Origin: Galactobacter sp052108535 | Lineage (GTDB): Bacteria; Actinomycetota; Actinomycetes; Actinomycetales; Micrococcaceae | Direction: 5' to 3' | DNA length: 64,000 bases | Assembly (NCBI GenBank): GCA_052108535.1 | Contig: JBQDZM010000010.1 | Location: 16,156 to 80,155, forward strand | In this document: piece after piece, positions 52,795-60,100 of the stretch | Layout of the letters: the number at the start of each line of letters is the position of its first letter | Numbering within the stretch: position 1 is the first letter of the stretch | Notes under the pieces: generated by a model | The model's input: the letters and a program-made list of their open reading frames with translations, nothing else | What the model was told of the DNA's origin: nothing | Database searches by the model: none | Position numbers and translations under genes: made by a program

Positions 52795-54491
52795 CCCGTC
52801 ACCTGCTGGTGCTGGGTGGCGGCGTGGCCGGATTGAGCGCCACGCTGGCCGCGACCGAGGCCGGCCTCGACGTCACCCTCGTGGACGCCCACGACCTGAC
52901 CTCCTCCGCCTCGGTGCAGGCCCAGGGTGGCCTGGCCGCCGTGATCGCCCAAGGCGTGGCCCACGGCGACTCCGTAGGCAGCCACGTCGCCGACACCCTC
53001 TCCGCCGGAGCCTTCCACGGCGAAGCTTCCGTGGTCGCCGCGATCTGCGCTGCGGCCGCCACCCACGTGGATACGCTGACCCGTTGGGGCACGCAGTGGG
53101 ACAGGACTACGTCCGGAGCGCTGTCGCTGACCCGCGAGGCGGCCCACGCCCACGACCGCATTCTTCACGTGGGTGGCGACGCCACTGGCGCCGGGATCGT
53201 GTCCGTGCTTTCCACCCGCGTGCGTGGCCTGGCGGCCGAAGGGAGGGTGCGACTCCTGACAGGCGCGCGCGCAGCGCGGCTGCTCACGGCGCACGGCGTG
53301 GTGACGGGCGCACGACTGCGGGGCCCCTTCGTCGGGCATGGAACGGTCGGGCCCGCAACCGTTGGGCAGGGATCCGTTGGGCACCAGGAAACGGACGTCA
53401 TGGCGGACGCAGTCCTGCTCGCCACCGGCGGCCTGAGCGGGGTCTACGGACTGCGCACCTCGCGATGGGGCAACCCGGCGGACGCGGTGGGATTGGCCCT
53501 GGCCGCTGGTGCCACCCTGGCCGACGCGGAAATGGTGCAATTCCACCCCACCTACGCCCCCGATGCCTCCTTCATGATCTCCGAGGCCGTCCGCGGCGAG
53601 GGGGCCGTACTGCGCAACGCCGCGGGGCGCCGCTTCATGACGGAGATCGACGACCGTGCAGAACTGGCCCCGCGGGATGTGGTCTCCCGCGGCGTCTTCG
53701 GCGCAGAGGGTGGGGCGTGGCTGGATGCCTCGCCGATCGTGGAGCGCGAAGGCTTGGGCTTCTTGGCCATGCGTTTTCCCACTATCACCTCGGCCCTCGC
53801 ACACGCCGGGCTGGACCTGGAACGCGAGCCGATCCGTGTCACCCCCGCCGAGCACTACTGGATGGGCGGCGTGGCCGCTGACGCCGCGTCACGCTCGTCG
53901 GTGCCTGGCCTGCTCGTGGCGGGAGAGGCCGCCCGTTCTGGCCTGCACGGCGCCAACCGCTTGGCGTCCAACTCCCTGCTGGAGGGCGTGCACATGGGAC
54001 TCGCGGCCGTCGCGACGGTCGTGGCCGGACTCCACCGGTCACCTGCGCGCTTCGGCTTCCCCTCAGCACTCACCGTTTCCACCGGTACCGACCTGGAACT
54101 GGCGCCGACACCCGCAGCCGTCGAGGCCGTGCAGGCGCTCGCCGACAGCCACCTCGGCGTGCGCAGGACCGGGGAGGGGATCACGGCCGCGCTCCACGAA
54201 CTGGCGACCCTGCGCACACGGCACGGCTGGTTCCCCGAACTCGCCGCCGCCCAGGTCGTCGCCACCTCCGCGCTCGCCCGCACCGGATCGCTCGGCGCCC
54301 ATGTGCGCGACGACACGTGCCCGCCCAGCGGCGCGGTCCGGCCCAGCAGCGCCGTTCTGCCCGACAGCGCCGCCAGCGCCTCCCGCCCGGGAGTCACCAT
54401 CGCGGTGGCGGGCCACACGTCGTCGGGCATGGCGGTACCAGACAACCAAACGACCCAACAGAACAAGCAACTTCAGGAGGCCAGCGCATGA
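52791..54491 (+). CDS. nadB: L-aspartate oxidase
   Basis: 566 residues. FAD enzyme making iminoaspartate. Dinucleotide site LLVLGGGVAGLSATLAATEAG at the N-terminus, SVQAQGGLAAV, QFHPT, and ANRLASNSLLEG near the C-terminal part. The last 60 residues are low-complexity Ser/Ala/Pro with GHTSSGMA, the dispersed motif in frame. A linker in the middle (about 175-205) is also repetitive (GHGTVGPATVGQGSVG). Overlaps nadC by 4 bases. Confidence 0.94.
   Translation: MTRHLLVLGGGVAGLSATLAATEAGLDVTLVDAHDLTSSASVQAQGGLAAVIAQGVAHGDSVGSHVADTLSAGAFHGEASVVAAICAAAATHVDTLTRWGTQWDRTTSGALSLTREAAHAHDRILHVGGDATGAGIVSVLSTRVRGLAAEGRVRLLTGARAARLLTAHGVVTGARLRGPFVGHGTVGPATVGQGSVGHQETDVMADAVLLATGGLSGVYGLRTSRWGNPADAVGLALAAGATLADAEMVQFHPTYAPDASFMISEAVRGEGAVLRNAAGRRFMTEIDDRAELAPRDVVSRGVFGAEGGAWLDASPIVEREGLGFLAMRFPTITSALAHAGLDLEREPIRVTPAEHYWMGGVAADAASRSSVPGLLVAGEAARSGLHGANRLASNSLLEGVHMGLAAVATVVAGLHRSPARFGFPSALTVSTGTDLELAPTPAAVEAVQALADSHLGVRRTGEGITAALHELATLRTRHGWFPELAAAQVVATSALARTGSLGAHVRDDTCPPSGAVRPSSAVLPDSAASASRPGVTIAVAGHTSSGMAVPDNQTTQQNKQLQEASA
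54412..54430 (+). repeat. Dispersed GCCACACGTCGTCGGGCAT motif, intragenic copy in nadB
   Basis: A 19-base copy encoding HTSSG within the C-terminal tail of NadB, almost identical to the arms of the ilvA/greA terminator. Confidence 0.7.
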
Positions 54492-55393
54492 GCGCGTTCC
54501 CCGTCCCCACCCCGCCGGCGGCGGCCGTGGAGTCCATCGTGGCGGCAGCGCTCGCCGAGGACGCGCCGCACGGTGACCTGACCGCCCAAGGCCTGATTCC
54601 GGCCGACGCGACCGCGATCGCCGCCGTCGTGGCGCGCGTCCCAGGGGTGCTCGCGGGAGGGGCGGTGTTCGCAGAGGCCATGCGGCAGGCCTCGGACGCG
54701 GGCTCGCCCGTGAAGGTGGATCAGGTCGTCGCAGACGGAGAGACCTTCGATGCGGGCGCCACGCTGCTCAGGGTGTCCGGTTCGGCCCGCGCGGTGCTGC
54801 TGGGGGAACGGGTGGGACTCAACGTCCTGCAACGCCTCTCCGGCATCGCAACGGCTACGGCCGAGTTGGTGGGCCTGGTGCGCGATGCGGGTGGGCACGC
54901 CCGGGTGGCTGACACCCGGAAAACCACACCCGGGCTGCGCGTCCTGGAGCGCTACGCCGTGCGCTGCGGGGGTGGCGCCAACCACCGAGACAATCTCTCG
55001 GAGGCGGTGATGGCCAAGGACAACCACCTCTCCCTGCTGGGTTCCGGGTCGCAACTGACCGAGGCGCTGCTGGCGGCCAAGGCCCGCTGGGGCCACACCG
55101 TGCACGTGGAGGTTGAGGTGGACCGGCCCGACCAGATCGACGCGGTGCTGGCGGCGGGCGTGGACACCATCATGCTGGACAACTTCACCCTGGCTGAGAC
55201 CGCCGCTGCGGTCACCCAGATCGCGGGGCGTGCCATCGTGGAGGCCTCCGGAACCGTGACGGCTGAGACCATCACCCAGATCGCAGCCACCGGGGTGGAC
55301 GTCATCTCCTCCGGCGCCATCACGCATTCGGTGAAGGCCCTGGACCTGGGGCTGGACTTTGAGCTCTCCGCTGCCGAGGAGCGGGGCGCGTGA
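54488..55393 (+). CDS. nadC: Nicotinate-nucleotide pyrophosphorylase (carboxylating)
   Basis: 301 residues. Converts quinolinate and PRPP to nicotinate mononucleotide. Motifs EDAPHGDLT, ERVGLNVLQRLSGIAT, ADTRKTTPGLR, GGGANHRDNLS and the barrel end VDVISSGAITHS. The ATG overlaps the nadB stop and has AGGAGG nine bases upstream. Overlaps the desulfurase gene (GTGA). Confidence 0.96.
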   Translation: MSAFPVPTPPAAAVESIVAAALAEDAPHGDLTAQGLIPADATAIAAVVARVPGVLAGGAVFAEAMRQASDAGSPVKVDQVVADGETFDAGATLLRVSGSARAVLLGERVGLNVLQRLSGIATATAELVGLVRDAGGHARVADTRKTTPGLRVLERYAVRCGGGANHRDNLSEAVMAKDNHLSLLGSGSQLTEALLAAKARWGHTVHVEVEVDRPDQIDAVLAAGVDTIMLDNFTLAETAAAVTQIAGRAIVEASGTVTAETITQIAATGVDVISSGAITHSVKALDLGLDFELSAAEERGA

Positions 55394-56586
55394 TCAATCT
55401 GGACGCCTCCGCCACTCAGGCCGTCCGGCCGCAGGTGCTGGAGACGGTGCTGCCGCTGTTCACTGACGGCTTCGGGAACCCCGCCAGCCATCATGAGGCG
55501 GGCGAGGAGGCGTCGCGCGCCCTGGACTGGGGGCGTGCGCTGGCCGCGGAGGCGTTGGGGACACGGCCGTCTCGCGTCGTCTTCACCTCAGGGGGCACCG
55601 AGTCCAACTCGTTGGCCATGCATGGGACGTTCCTGGCTAGGCCGCGTGGGCGTCACGTGCTGATCAGCGCTCTGGAGCACCCGTCGGTGGTGTCCACCGC
55701 CGCCCAACTGAAGGCCTGGCATGGGGCAGAGGTCGAGGTCATCCCGGTGGGACGCTCCGGAGTGGTGGACCCGTCCGAGGTCGCCGCCCGGCTGCGGCCA
55801 GACACCACGTTGGTAGCGCTGATGGCCGTGAACAACGAGGTGGGCACCATTCAACCCATCCGCGAGGTGGCGGCCCTGACCCAGGCGGTTGGCGCTCGCC
55901 TGCACGTCGACGCCGTACAGGCCGGTTCGTGGCTGGACCTTCAGCCGCTGATGTTCGCGGCAGATACGCTGTCCGTGTCGGGGCACAAACTCGGCGGGCT
56001 GAAGGGTGCCGGGGTTCTCGGCTTGGGGAAGGGCGTCTCCCTGGTTCCGTTCATGGACGGCGGAGGGCAGGAGGATGGGCTGCGTTCCGGCACCGTGAAC
56101 GTGCCCGGTGCCGTCGCCACGGCCCTGGCTATGACCTTGGCCCGGGCCGACGCCCTGGCCGCCGCGGCCCTGGACTCGATGTCCGTGTCCGGTCCCGGCG
56201 ACGCGGAGGCGCTGTGCGGTCCCAGGCCCGGATCTAGGTTCGCCTCCCGCGTGCTCAGCGAGCTGGAAGCAGTTGGGATTCCCGCCGAGCTGACCGGGGA
56301 CCCGCAGCGGCGGGTGCAGGGCATCGTGTCCTTCGTCTTCCCGGGGCTGCACGCCGAGGCCGTGCTGCTGGAACTTGGCCGACGAGGCGTGCTCGCCTCC
56401 TCCGGTTCCGCCTGCTCCGCAGGCTCCACCGAGCCGTCGGCCATCTTGACGTCCATGGGGTATTCCGGGGCGGACGCGCTGGGCGCGTTGCGGCTGAGTT
56501 TTGCGCCCCACACTCCCGCGGACGTGCTCGACGAGGCGGCGGACGCCGTGGTGCAATCCGTGCGGACCGTGGCCCATATGGGATGA
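55390..56586 (+). CDS. Cysteine desulfurase of the nad operon (NifS/IscS-like)
   Basis: 398 residues. PLP enzyme giving sulfur from cysteine. NLDASATQAVRPQV at the start, TSGGTESNSLAMHG, PLP lysine in VSGHKLGGLKGAG, and the catalytic cysteine in SSGSACSAGSTEPS. Its place as the last overlapping gene after nadABC suggests it builds the [4Fe-4S] cluster of NadA. Last gene of the operon. Confidence 0.93.
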   Translation: MINLDASATQAVRPQVLETVLPLFTDGFGNPASHHEAGEEASRALDWGRALAAEALGTRPSRVVFTSGGTESNSLAMHGTFLARPRGRHVLISALEHPSVVSTAAQLKAWHGAEVEVIPVGRSGVVDPSEVAARLRPDTTLVALMAVNNEVGTIQPIREVAALTQAVGARLHVDAVQAGSWLDLQPLMFAADTLSVSGHKLGGLKGAGVLGLGKGVSLVPFMDGGGQEDGLRSGTVNVPGAVATALAMTLARADALAAAALDSMSVSGPGDAEALCGPRPGSRFASRVLSELEAVGIPAELTGDPQRRVQGIVSFVFPGLHAEAVLLELGRRGVLASSGSACSAGSTEPSAILTSMGYSGADALGALRLSFAPHTPADVLDEAADAVVQSVRTVAHMG

Positions 56587-56649
56587 GCTGGATGGGGCTT
56601 TTCGTTCAACTCATTCCCTGACCTACGACACGCGCAGTAAGGTGTGTGC

Positions 56650-57057
56650 ATGAGCCTGCAGGAAGTAGTTGAAAGTGCGCTCAACCTAGATACGGTAAAA
56701 CGCCGCGAGTTAGTTGATGCCCTCCGGGCTTCTTTGGAAGACAGCGATGTTCCGCCCGCAACCGCCGCCTTGATCGACGAGCGCTTGGCGGAAGCCCGCG
56801 CTCACCCTGAGCGTTCTACGCGACTAGACGAAGTCGAGCGCGATGTTTGCCCGAAGGTCGGCGTGAGCTTTATTGTCTACCTCCGTGACGCCGCGCAGGC
56901 AGATCTGGTGAAGGCTGAGGCGTACTACGATGCCGAAGCGCCCGATCAGACTGACCACTTCCTTCGGGAGTTCTTCCGCGCTTCCAACTTACTTGCACGC
57001 TTCCCGTACGCTGCACCGCAACTGCGTCAGGAAGCACGGCGTGTCAGTCGGACGTAG
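56650..57057 (+). CDS. Fused antitoxin-ParE-like addiction protein, toxin part truncated
   Basis: 135 residues. Residues 1-69 resemble the HTH-less putative addiction module component family (KRRELVDALRASLEDSD...DERLAEARAHPER...LDEVER). Residues 72-133 resemble the first two thirds of a ParE/RelE toxin (FIVYLRDAAQADLVKAEAYYDAEAP, FLREFFRASNLLARFPYAAPQLRQEARRVS), then it stops where family members continue. The usual separate genes are joined in frame; an internal GTG at 56863 keeps a GAAGG ribosome site. TAAGGT lies 6 bases before the ATG (leaderless). GC is lower than its neighbours, which suggests acquisition. Confidence 0.65.
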   Translation: MSLQEVVESALNLDTVKRRELVDALRASLEDSDVPPATAALIDERLAEARAHPERSTRLDEVERDVCPKVGVSFIVYLRDAAQADLVKAEAYYDAEAPDQTDHFLREFFRASNLLARFPYAAPQLRQEARRVSRT

Positions 57058-57113
57058 TCCACAGATGCCGAATCGGTCTGGCGGCGCGGGCACCCGCGGC
57101 TTAGGTTGTGTGC

Positions 57114-57620
57114 ATGCTCCTGTATGTGACCACGTTGATGGCCGACGGTGTCGGCGGAGTGATCGCGTGTGTCTTGGTCGGGATCGCCTGCATGGCCCTG
57201 TTGTACTTCGGGGCCCGGCTGGCGCTCGCCGACGCCAGAGAACATCAACTTCCTGACAGATTCACGCTGCCCTTGAACCTCATCGTGATGTTGTCTTTGA
57301 CAGCAGCCTGTCTGATCGTCGCGGACTGGGGGAGGCTGGGACGCACGTGGTCCTGCGCTGCGCTGGCCCTGGCGTTGCTGCTGGCCGTGCACCTGGCCAA
57401 CCCAGCTACGCTGGGATTCGGGGATGTCAAACTGGTGCCGGCGCTGGGCGGGATCACGGGGCTGCTCTCGTGGGGACACCCGCTATTCGCACTGGTCATC
57501 GCGATCTTCGTCGCAGGAATCCACGCGGTGTTCGTCATGATCCGGACCCGCAATACCAAGGCGCACATCGCCTTCGGCCCGCCGCTGCTGCTGGGAACCC
57601 TGGCCGCGCTCTGTCTGTGA
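57114..57620 (+). CDS. Short A24 prepilin peptidase-like protein
   Basis: 168 residues, about five membrane helices, with the two aspartate motifs of A24 peptidases: LADAREHQLPDR and GFGDVKLVPALGG. It lacks the N-terminal methyltransferase domain of full PilD, as in short TadV/CpaA-like forms. No pilin genes lie nearby, so its substrate is unknown. Probably leaderless: TAGGTT 6 bases before the ATG; a GTG two codons earlier overlaps that spacing. Confidence 0.8.
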   Translation: MLLYVTTLMADGVGGVIACVLVGIACMALLYFGARLALADAREHQLPDRFTLPLNLIVMLSLTAACLIVADWGRLGRTWSCAALALALLLAVHLANPATLGFGDVKLVPALGGITGLLSWGHPLFALVIAIFVAGIHAVFVMIRTRNTKAHIAFGPPLLLGTLAALCL

Positions 57621-57673
57621 CCCCCTGCGCCTGTCAGCCCGGGCGTCGGAGGAGCAGGCTGGCAAGATCACGG

Positions 57674-57781
57674 CTAGGCGGACGATGGGAGCCGCCGTAG
57701 ACCGGAAGCGTACTCATCCAGCATGTTGCTCTTGAAGGAGACCGGCTCAATGGCGATTCGGCGGGCGGGAAGTGTTGGCAT
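57674..57781 (-). CDS. Leaderless small ORF, 35 residues
   Basis: ATG at 57779-57781, stop TAG at 57674-57676. The peptide starts MPTLPARRIAIEPVSFKSNM and ends RRLPSSA; no family recognised. TAAGGT (reverse strand 57788-57793) lies exactly 6 bases upstream, the same promoter-to-start spacing as other leaderless genes here, and a perfect AT-rich palindrome overlaps that promoter. It could be a functional small protein, a leader peptide, or the remnant of a longer gene. Confidence 0.45.
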   Translation of the reverse strand: MPTLPARRIAIEPVSFKSNMLDEYASGLRRLPSSA

Positions 57782-57790
57782 GCCCAAACC

Positions 57791-57822
57791 TTACTAACAC
57801 TTAAGGTCCTAAGTGTTAGTAA
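57791..57822. promoter_or_regulatory. Perfect AT-rich palindrome (operator candidate)
   Basis: TTACTAACACTTA (57791-57803), six bases AGGTCC, TAAGTGTTAGTAA (57810-57822). Perfect 13-bp arms, AT-rich in a GC-rich setting. It overlaps the -10 of the small ORF and lies 28 bases past the deoD stop. The composition is wrong for an intrinsic terminator, so an operator for a dimeric regulator (TetR, MarR or GntR type) is more likely. Confidence 0.6.
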
Positions 57823-57849
57823 CGAGGCGGCCGGACAACGGATCGCTGC

Positions 57850-58557
57850 TTAGGCAAACAAGGCTCCCAGGGCTACCTTCACGGCATCCTCCACGTGGGT
57901 GGAACGCTCCTGTGAACTCATCTCCTCGGAACGGAAGAGGTGATCTGACACGGTGCACACGGCCAGCGCCTCGACGCCCTCAGCCGCGGCGAGACCGTAC
58001 AGGGCCGCGGCCTCCATCTCCACGGCCAAGGTGCCGTGGTTCTTTAGCCCCTGCATGAGTTCCGGGCGGTCCGCGTAGAACAGGTCGGAACTGAACAGCG
58101 GGCCAACATGGTGCTTGATGCGTTCTGCACGGGCCATCCCGACCGCGCCCTCCAACAGGGGAAAGGCCGGCACGCTGGAGTAGTGCACGCCCGGGACCCT
58201 GGTCGTGGCCAGAGCAGAGTCGGTGTGGGCGGCGTTGCCGATGACGATGTCTCCCAACCGCAGCTTGTCAGCGATCCCGCCCACGGTGCCCACCCGCACG
58301 ATGCGCTTGGCGCCGTAGAACCGGATGAGTTCCGTGGCATAGATCGACAGCGACGGCATGCCCATGCCTGAGGCCATGACGGAGACGTCCATGCCGTCCA
58401 CCTTGCCGGTCCACCCCTCGATCCCACGCACGTCGGTGACGAGGTGCGGGCGGGTGAAGAACGTCTGCGCGATCACCCGGGCGCGGTGGGGGTCTCCGGG
58501 CATGAGAATGAGCGGGGCGAAGTCACCGGGTTCGGCTGCGATGTGGGGCGTGGACAT
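57850..58557 (-). CDS. deoD: Purine nucleoside phosphorylase, DeoD type
   Basis: 235 residues, hexameric NP-I family. LILMPGDPHRARVIAQTFF near the start, SVMASGMGMPSLSIYATEL, GTVGGIADKLRLGDIVIG, AVEMEAAALYGLAAAEGVEALAVCTVSDHL. Completes nucleoside salvage with add, deoA and cdd, although encoded 25 kb away. Start ATG 58557 has GATACT 7 bases upstream and no ribosome site (leaderless). Confidence 0.93.
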   Translation of the reverse strand: MSTPHIAAEPGDFAPLILMPGDPHRARVIAQTFFTRPHLVTDVRGIEGWTGKVDGMDVSVMASGMGMPSLSIYATELIRFYGAKRIVRVGTVGGIADKLRLGDIVIGNAAHTDSALATTRVPGVHYSSVPAFPLLEGAVGMARAERIKHHVGPLFSSDLFYADRPELMQGLKNHGTLAVEMEAAALYGLAAAEGVEALAVCTVSDHLFRSEEMSSQERSTHVEDAVKVALGALFA

Positions 58558-58646
58558 GAGATTCAGTATCTCAAACCTAACGTTGTTCTGTCTCCCCGGT
58601 CTCAGATGCCAACGTTGTTGACAGCCACCTCTCAGCATGACGCTGA

Positions 58647-58674
58647 TGACTCATGAAATGCGTGACTCATGAAA
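58647..58674. repeat. 12-bp direct repeat in the deoD / Nudix divergent region
   Basis: TGACTCATGAAA at 58647-58658 and 58663-58674 (16-bp period), just before the Nudix gene start. Possibly a tandem regulator site. Confidence 0.6.
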
Positions 58675-58684
58675 CAGTGGGGGC

Positions 58685-59230
58685 ATGACAACGCCTCAGT
58701 TCGTTCTGGACCTTCGCGCCAAGATCGGCCACGACCCGCTGTGGATGCCAGGGGTGAAGGGCGTGGTGTTGCGCCAGAGCTCGGAAGGCGCCGAAGGCGA
58801 CGCGGGCGCGGAGGTCCTTCTGGTCCGTCGGGCAGATAACGGCCGCTGGACCGTGCCGGCCGGCATCCTGGAACCGGGCGAAGAACCGGCGGATGGGATC
58901 ACGCGGGAGGTGTTCGAGGAGACCGGCGTCAGCGCCCGTGTTTCGCGGCTGGTCGGCGTGCAAACCACACAGCCCACCACGTATCCCAACGGGGATCACG
59001 CCCAGTACCTCGACGTGATCATGGCGCTGGACCCGCTGCTAAACAGCGGCGAAGCCAGGGTCAACGATGACGAGAATTTGGAGGTCGCCTGGCGTCGCGT
59101 CTCCGACCTCGACGACGTGCCGCCGCTGCACGTGCGAGCCGTGCGCTGGGCCCTGGCGCAGGACCCGCGTTTCGCGCCCGACGCCGTGCAGACCCCCTGG
59201 TTCGTGGAGGCGGGCGAGCCTCGACGTTGA
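58685..59230 (+). CDS. Nudix hydrolase
   Basis: 181 residues with an intact Nudix box GILEPGEEPADGITREVFEETGV (about 59-81), preceded by WTVPA. The N-terminal DPLWMPGVKGVVLRQ resembles actinobacterial Nudix proteins of unknown substrate. No ribosome site is visible before the ATG; the direct repeat abuts it. Confidence 0.85.
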   Translation: MTTPQFVLDLRAKIGHDPLWMPGVKGVVLRQSSEGAEGDAGAEVLLVRRADNGRWTVPAGILEPGEEPADGITREVFEETGVSARVSRLVGVQTTQPTTYPNGDHAQYLDVIMALDPLLNSGEARVNDDENLEVAWRRVSDLDDVPPLHVRAVRWALAQDPRFAPDAVQTPWFVEAGEPRR

Positions 59231-59305
59231 ATGGCCAAGGGGACGGGAGCAGGTTTTCCATCACGTGGCCGCCACAGCAACAAGCAATGACGCCGCAGGG
59301 TGGTT

Positions 59306-59647
59306 CTACCGGGTAGGTGGGGGTGAGGCAGCGTGGACGCCGAGGTAGTGCGCCAGGGCGAGCTCAACTTCGGCCAGCTGGTCGCGGGAGAGATAGCCGA
59401 CTGGGTCTCCGACGAGGTAGTCGGTGTCAATCGAACGGATCTGATCGACCAGTAGCCGGGTTGCCCGTCCGGCAATCTCCAGTTCGGGCCGATGGATGGC
59501 CGGCTGTGCCGACGTTGAGGTCGGGATGACGGTCACAACCGATAGCGGCGACTCTGACGGAGAGACCACCAGCCCGAAGCGTTTCCCGCGTTGCTCGTGA
59601 CCGCGTGCACGGCCCAAGTCGATGCGGTAGACGGCGCCGCGGATCAC
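59306..59647 (-). CDS. mazF: MazF-type (PemK family) toxin
   Basis: 113 residues. Endoribonuclease toxin fold: VIRGAVYRIDLG, RGHEQRGKRFGLVVSP, VTVIPTSTSAQP, LLVDQIRSID and a final helix DQLAEVELALAHYLG. The length is typical for MazF. The GTG start at 59647 overlaps the antitoxin stop (GTGA), so translation is coupled. Codon GC is like its neighbours. Confidence 0.85.
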   Translation of the reverse strand: MIRGAVYRIDLGRARGHEQRGKRFGLVVSPSESPLSVVTVIPTSTSAQPAIHRPELEIAGRATRLLVDQIRSIDTDYLVGDPVGYLSRDQLAEVELALAHYLGVHAASPPPTR

Positions 59648-59841
59648 CACGCGTCCGGTTCGTCGGCTAGGTTCTCGGCTGCGATCATCTCGGCGTCGGA
59701 CCGGAACTGCTGCAGCCACCGCTCGTGGTCCAGCAGTCGCAGGGCACGGCGCAAGGTGTCAGAGGTGCTCTCTCCGGGGCGGGCAGCCTCGCGCAGGATG
59801 CGCTCATCCTCGCTGGTGGGACGAAAACCGATGGACGACAT
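59644..59841 (-). CDS. Ribbon-helix-helix-type antitoxin
   Basis: 65 residues. The N-terminal MSSIGFRPTSEDERILREAA and STSDTLRRALRLLDHE fit a ribbon-helix-helix DNA-binding domain; the C-terminal WLQQFRSDAEMIAAENLADEPDAW is an acidic, flexible toxin-neutralising tail. First gene of the pair. TATCGT lies 6 bases before the ATG (leaderless). Confidence 0.8.
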   Translation of the reverse strand: MSSIGFRPTSEDERILREAARPGESTSDTLRRALRLLDHERWLQQFRSDAEMIAAENLADEPDAW

Positions 59842-59847
59842 GACGCC

Positions 59848-59878
59848 ACGATACCGTCACGTTTAACATCTGTTCAAC
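59848..59878 (-). promoter_or_regulatory. Toxin-antitoxin promoter with dyad operator
   Basis: On the reverse strand, TTGAAC (59872-59877), 18-base spacer, TATCGT (59848-59853). The imperfect palindrome GTTTAACA-TC-TGTTCAAC (59861-59878) covers the -35 element, the usual place for autorepression by an antitoxin. Confidence 0.6.
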
Positions 59879-60044
59879 ATGTCGGGCGCCGCCCGTGTAG
59901 CCGTCGGGTCGTGCGCACAGGCAGTGAGCTGCGGGTTTGATACACCGACGCGGCTGTGATGCCCCGATGTGACCCCGCCGAAGCCGCGTCAAGGCATCAG
60001 AGTTCGCCGGAGCAAGAGTCCCCTGGAGCAGCCCAGGAAAACGC
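59879..60044. other. Intergenic between the toxin-antitoxin pair and fumC terminator
   Basis: No gene supported. It contains GTCGGGCGCCGCCCG and CCGTCGGGTCG, partial relatives of the dispersed motif. Confidence 0.4.
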
Positions 60045-60075
60045 AAGCCCCCACTCCGTGAAGGAGCGGGGGCTT
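60045..60075 (-). terminator. fumC terminator
   Basis: AAGCCCCCACTCC (60045-60057) with GGAGCGGGGGCTT (60063-60075), 13 bp with one wobble. Confidence 0.85.
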
Positions 60076-60100
60076 ACGGTGTGGTGTGGTGGCTAGTCGA

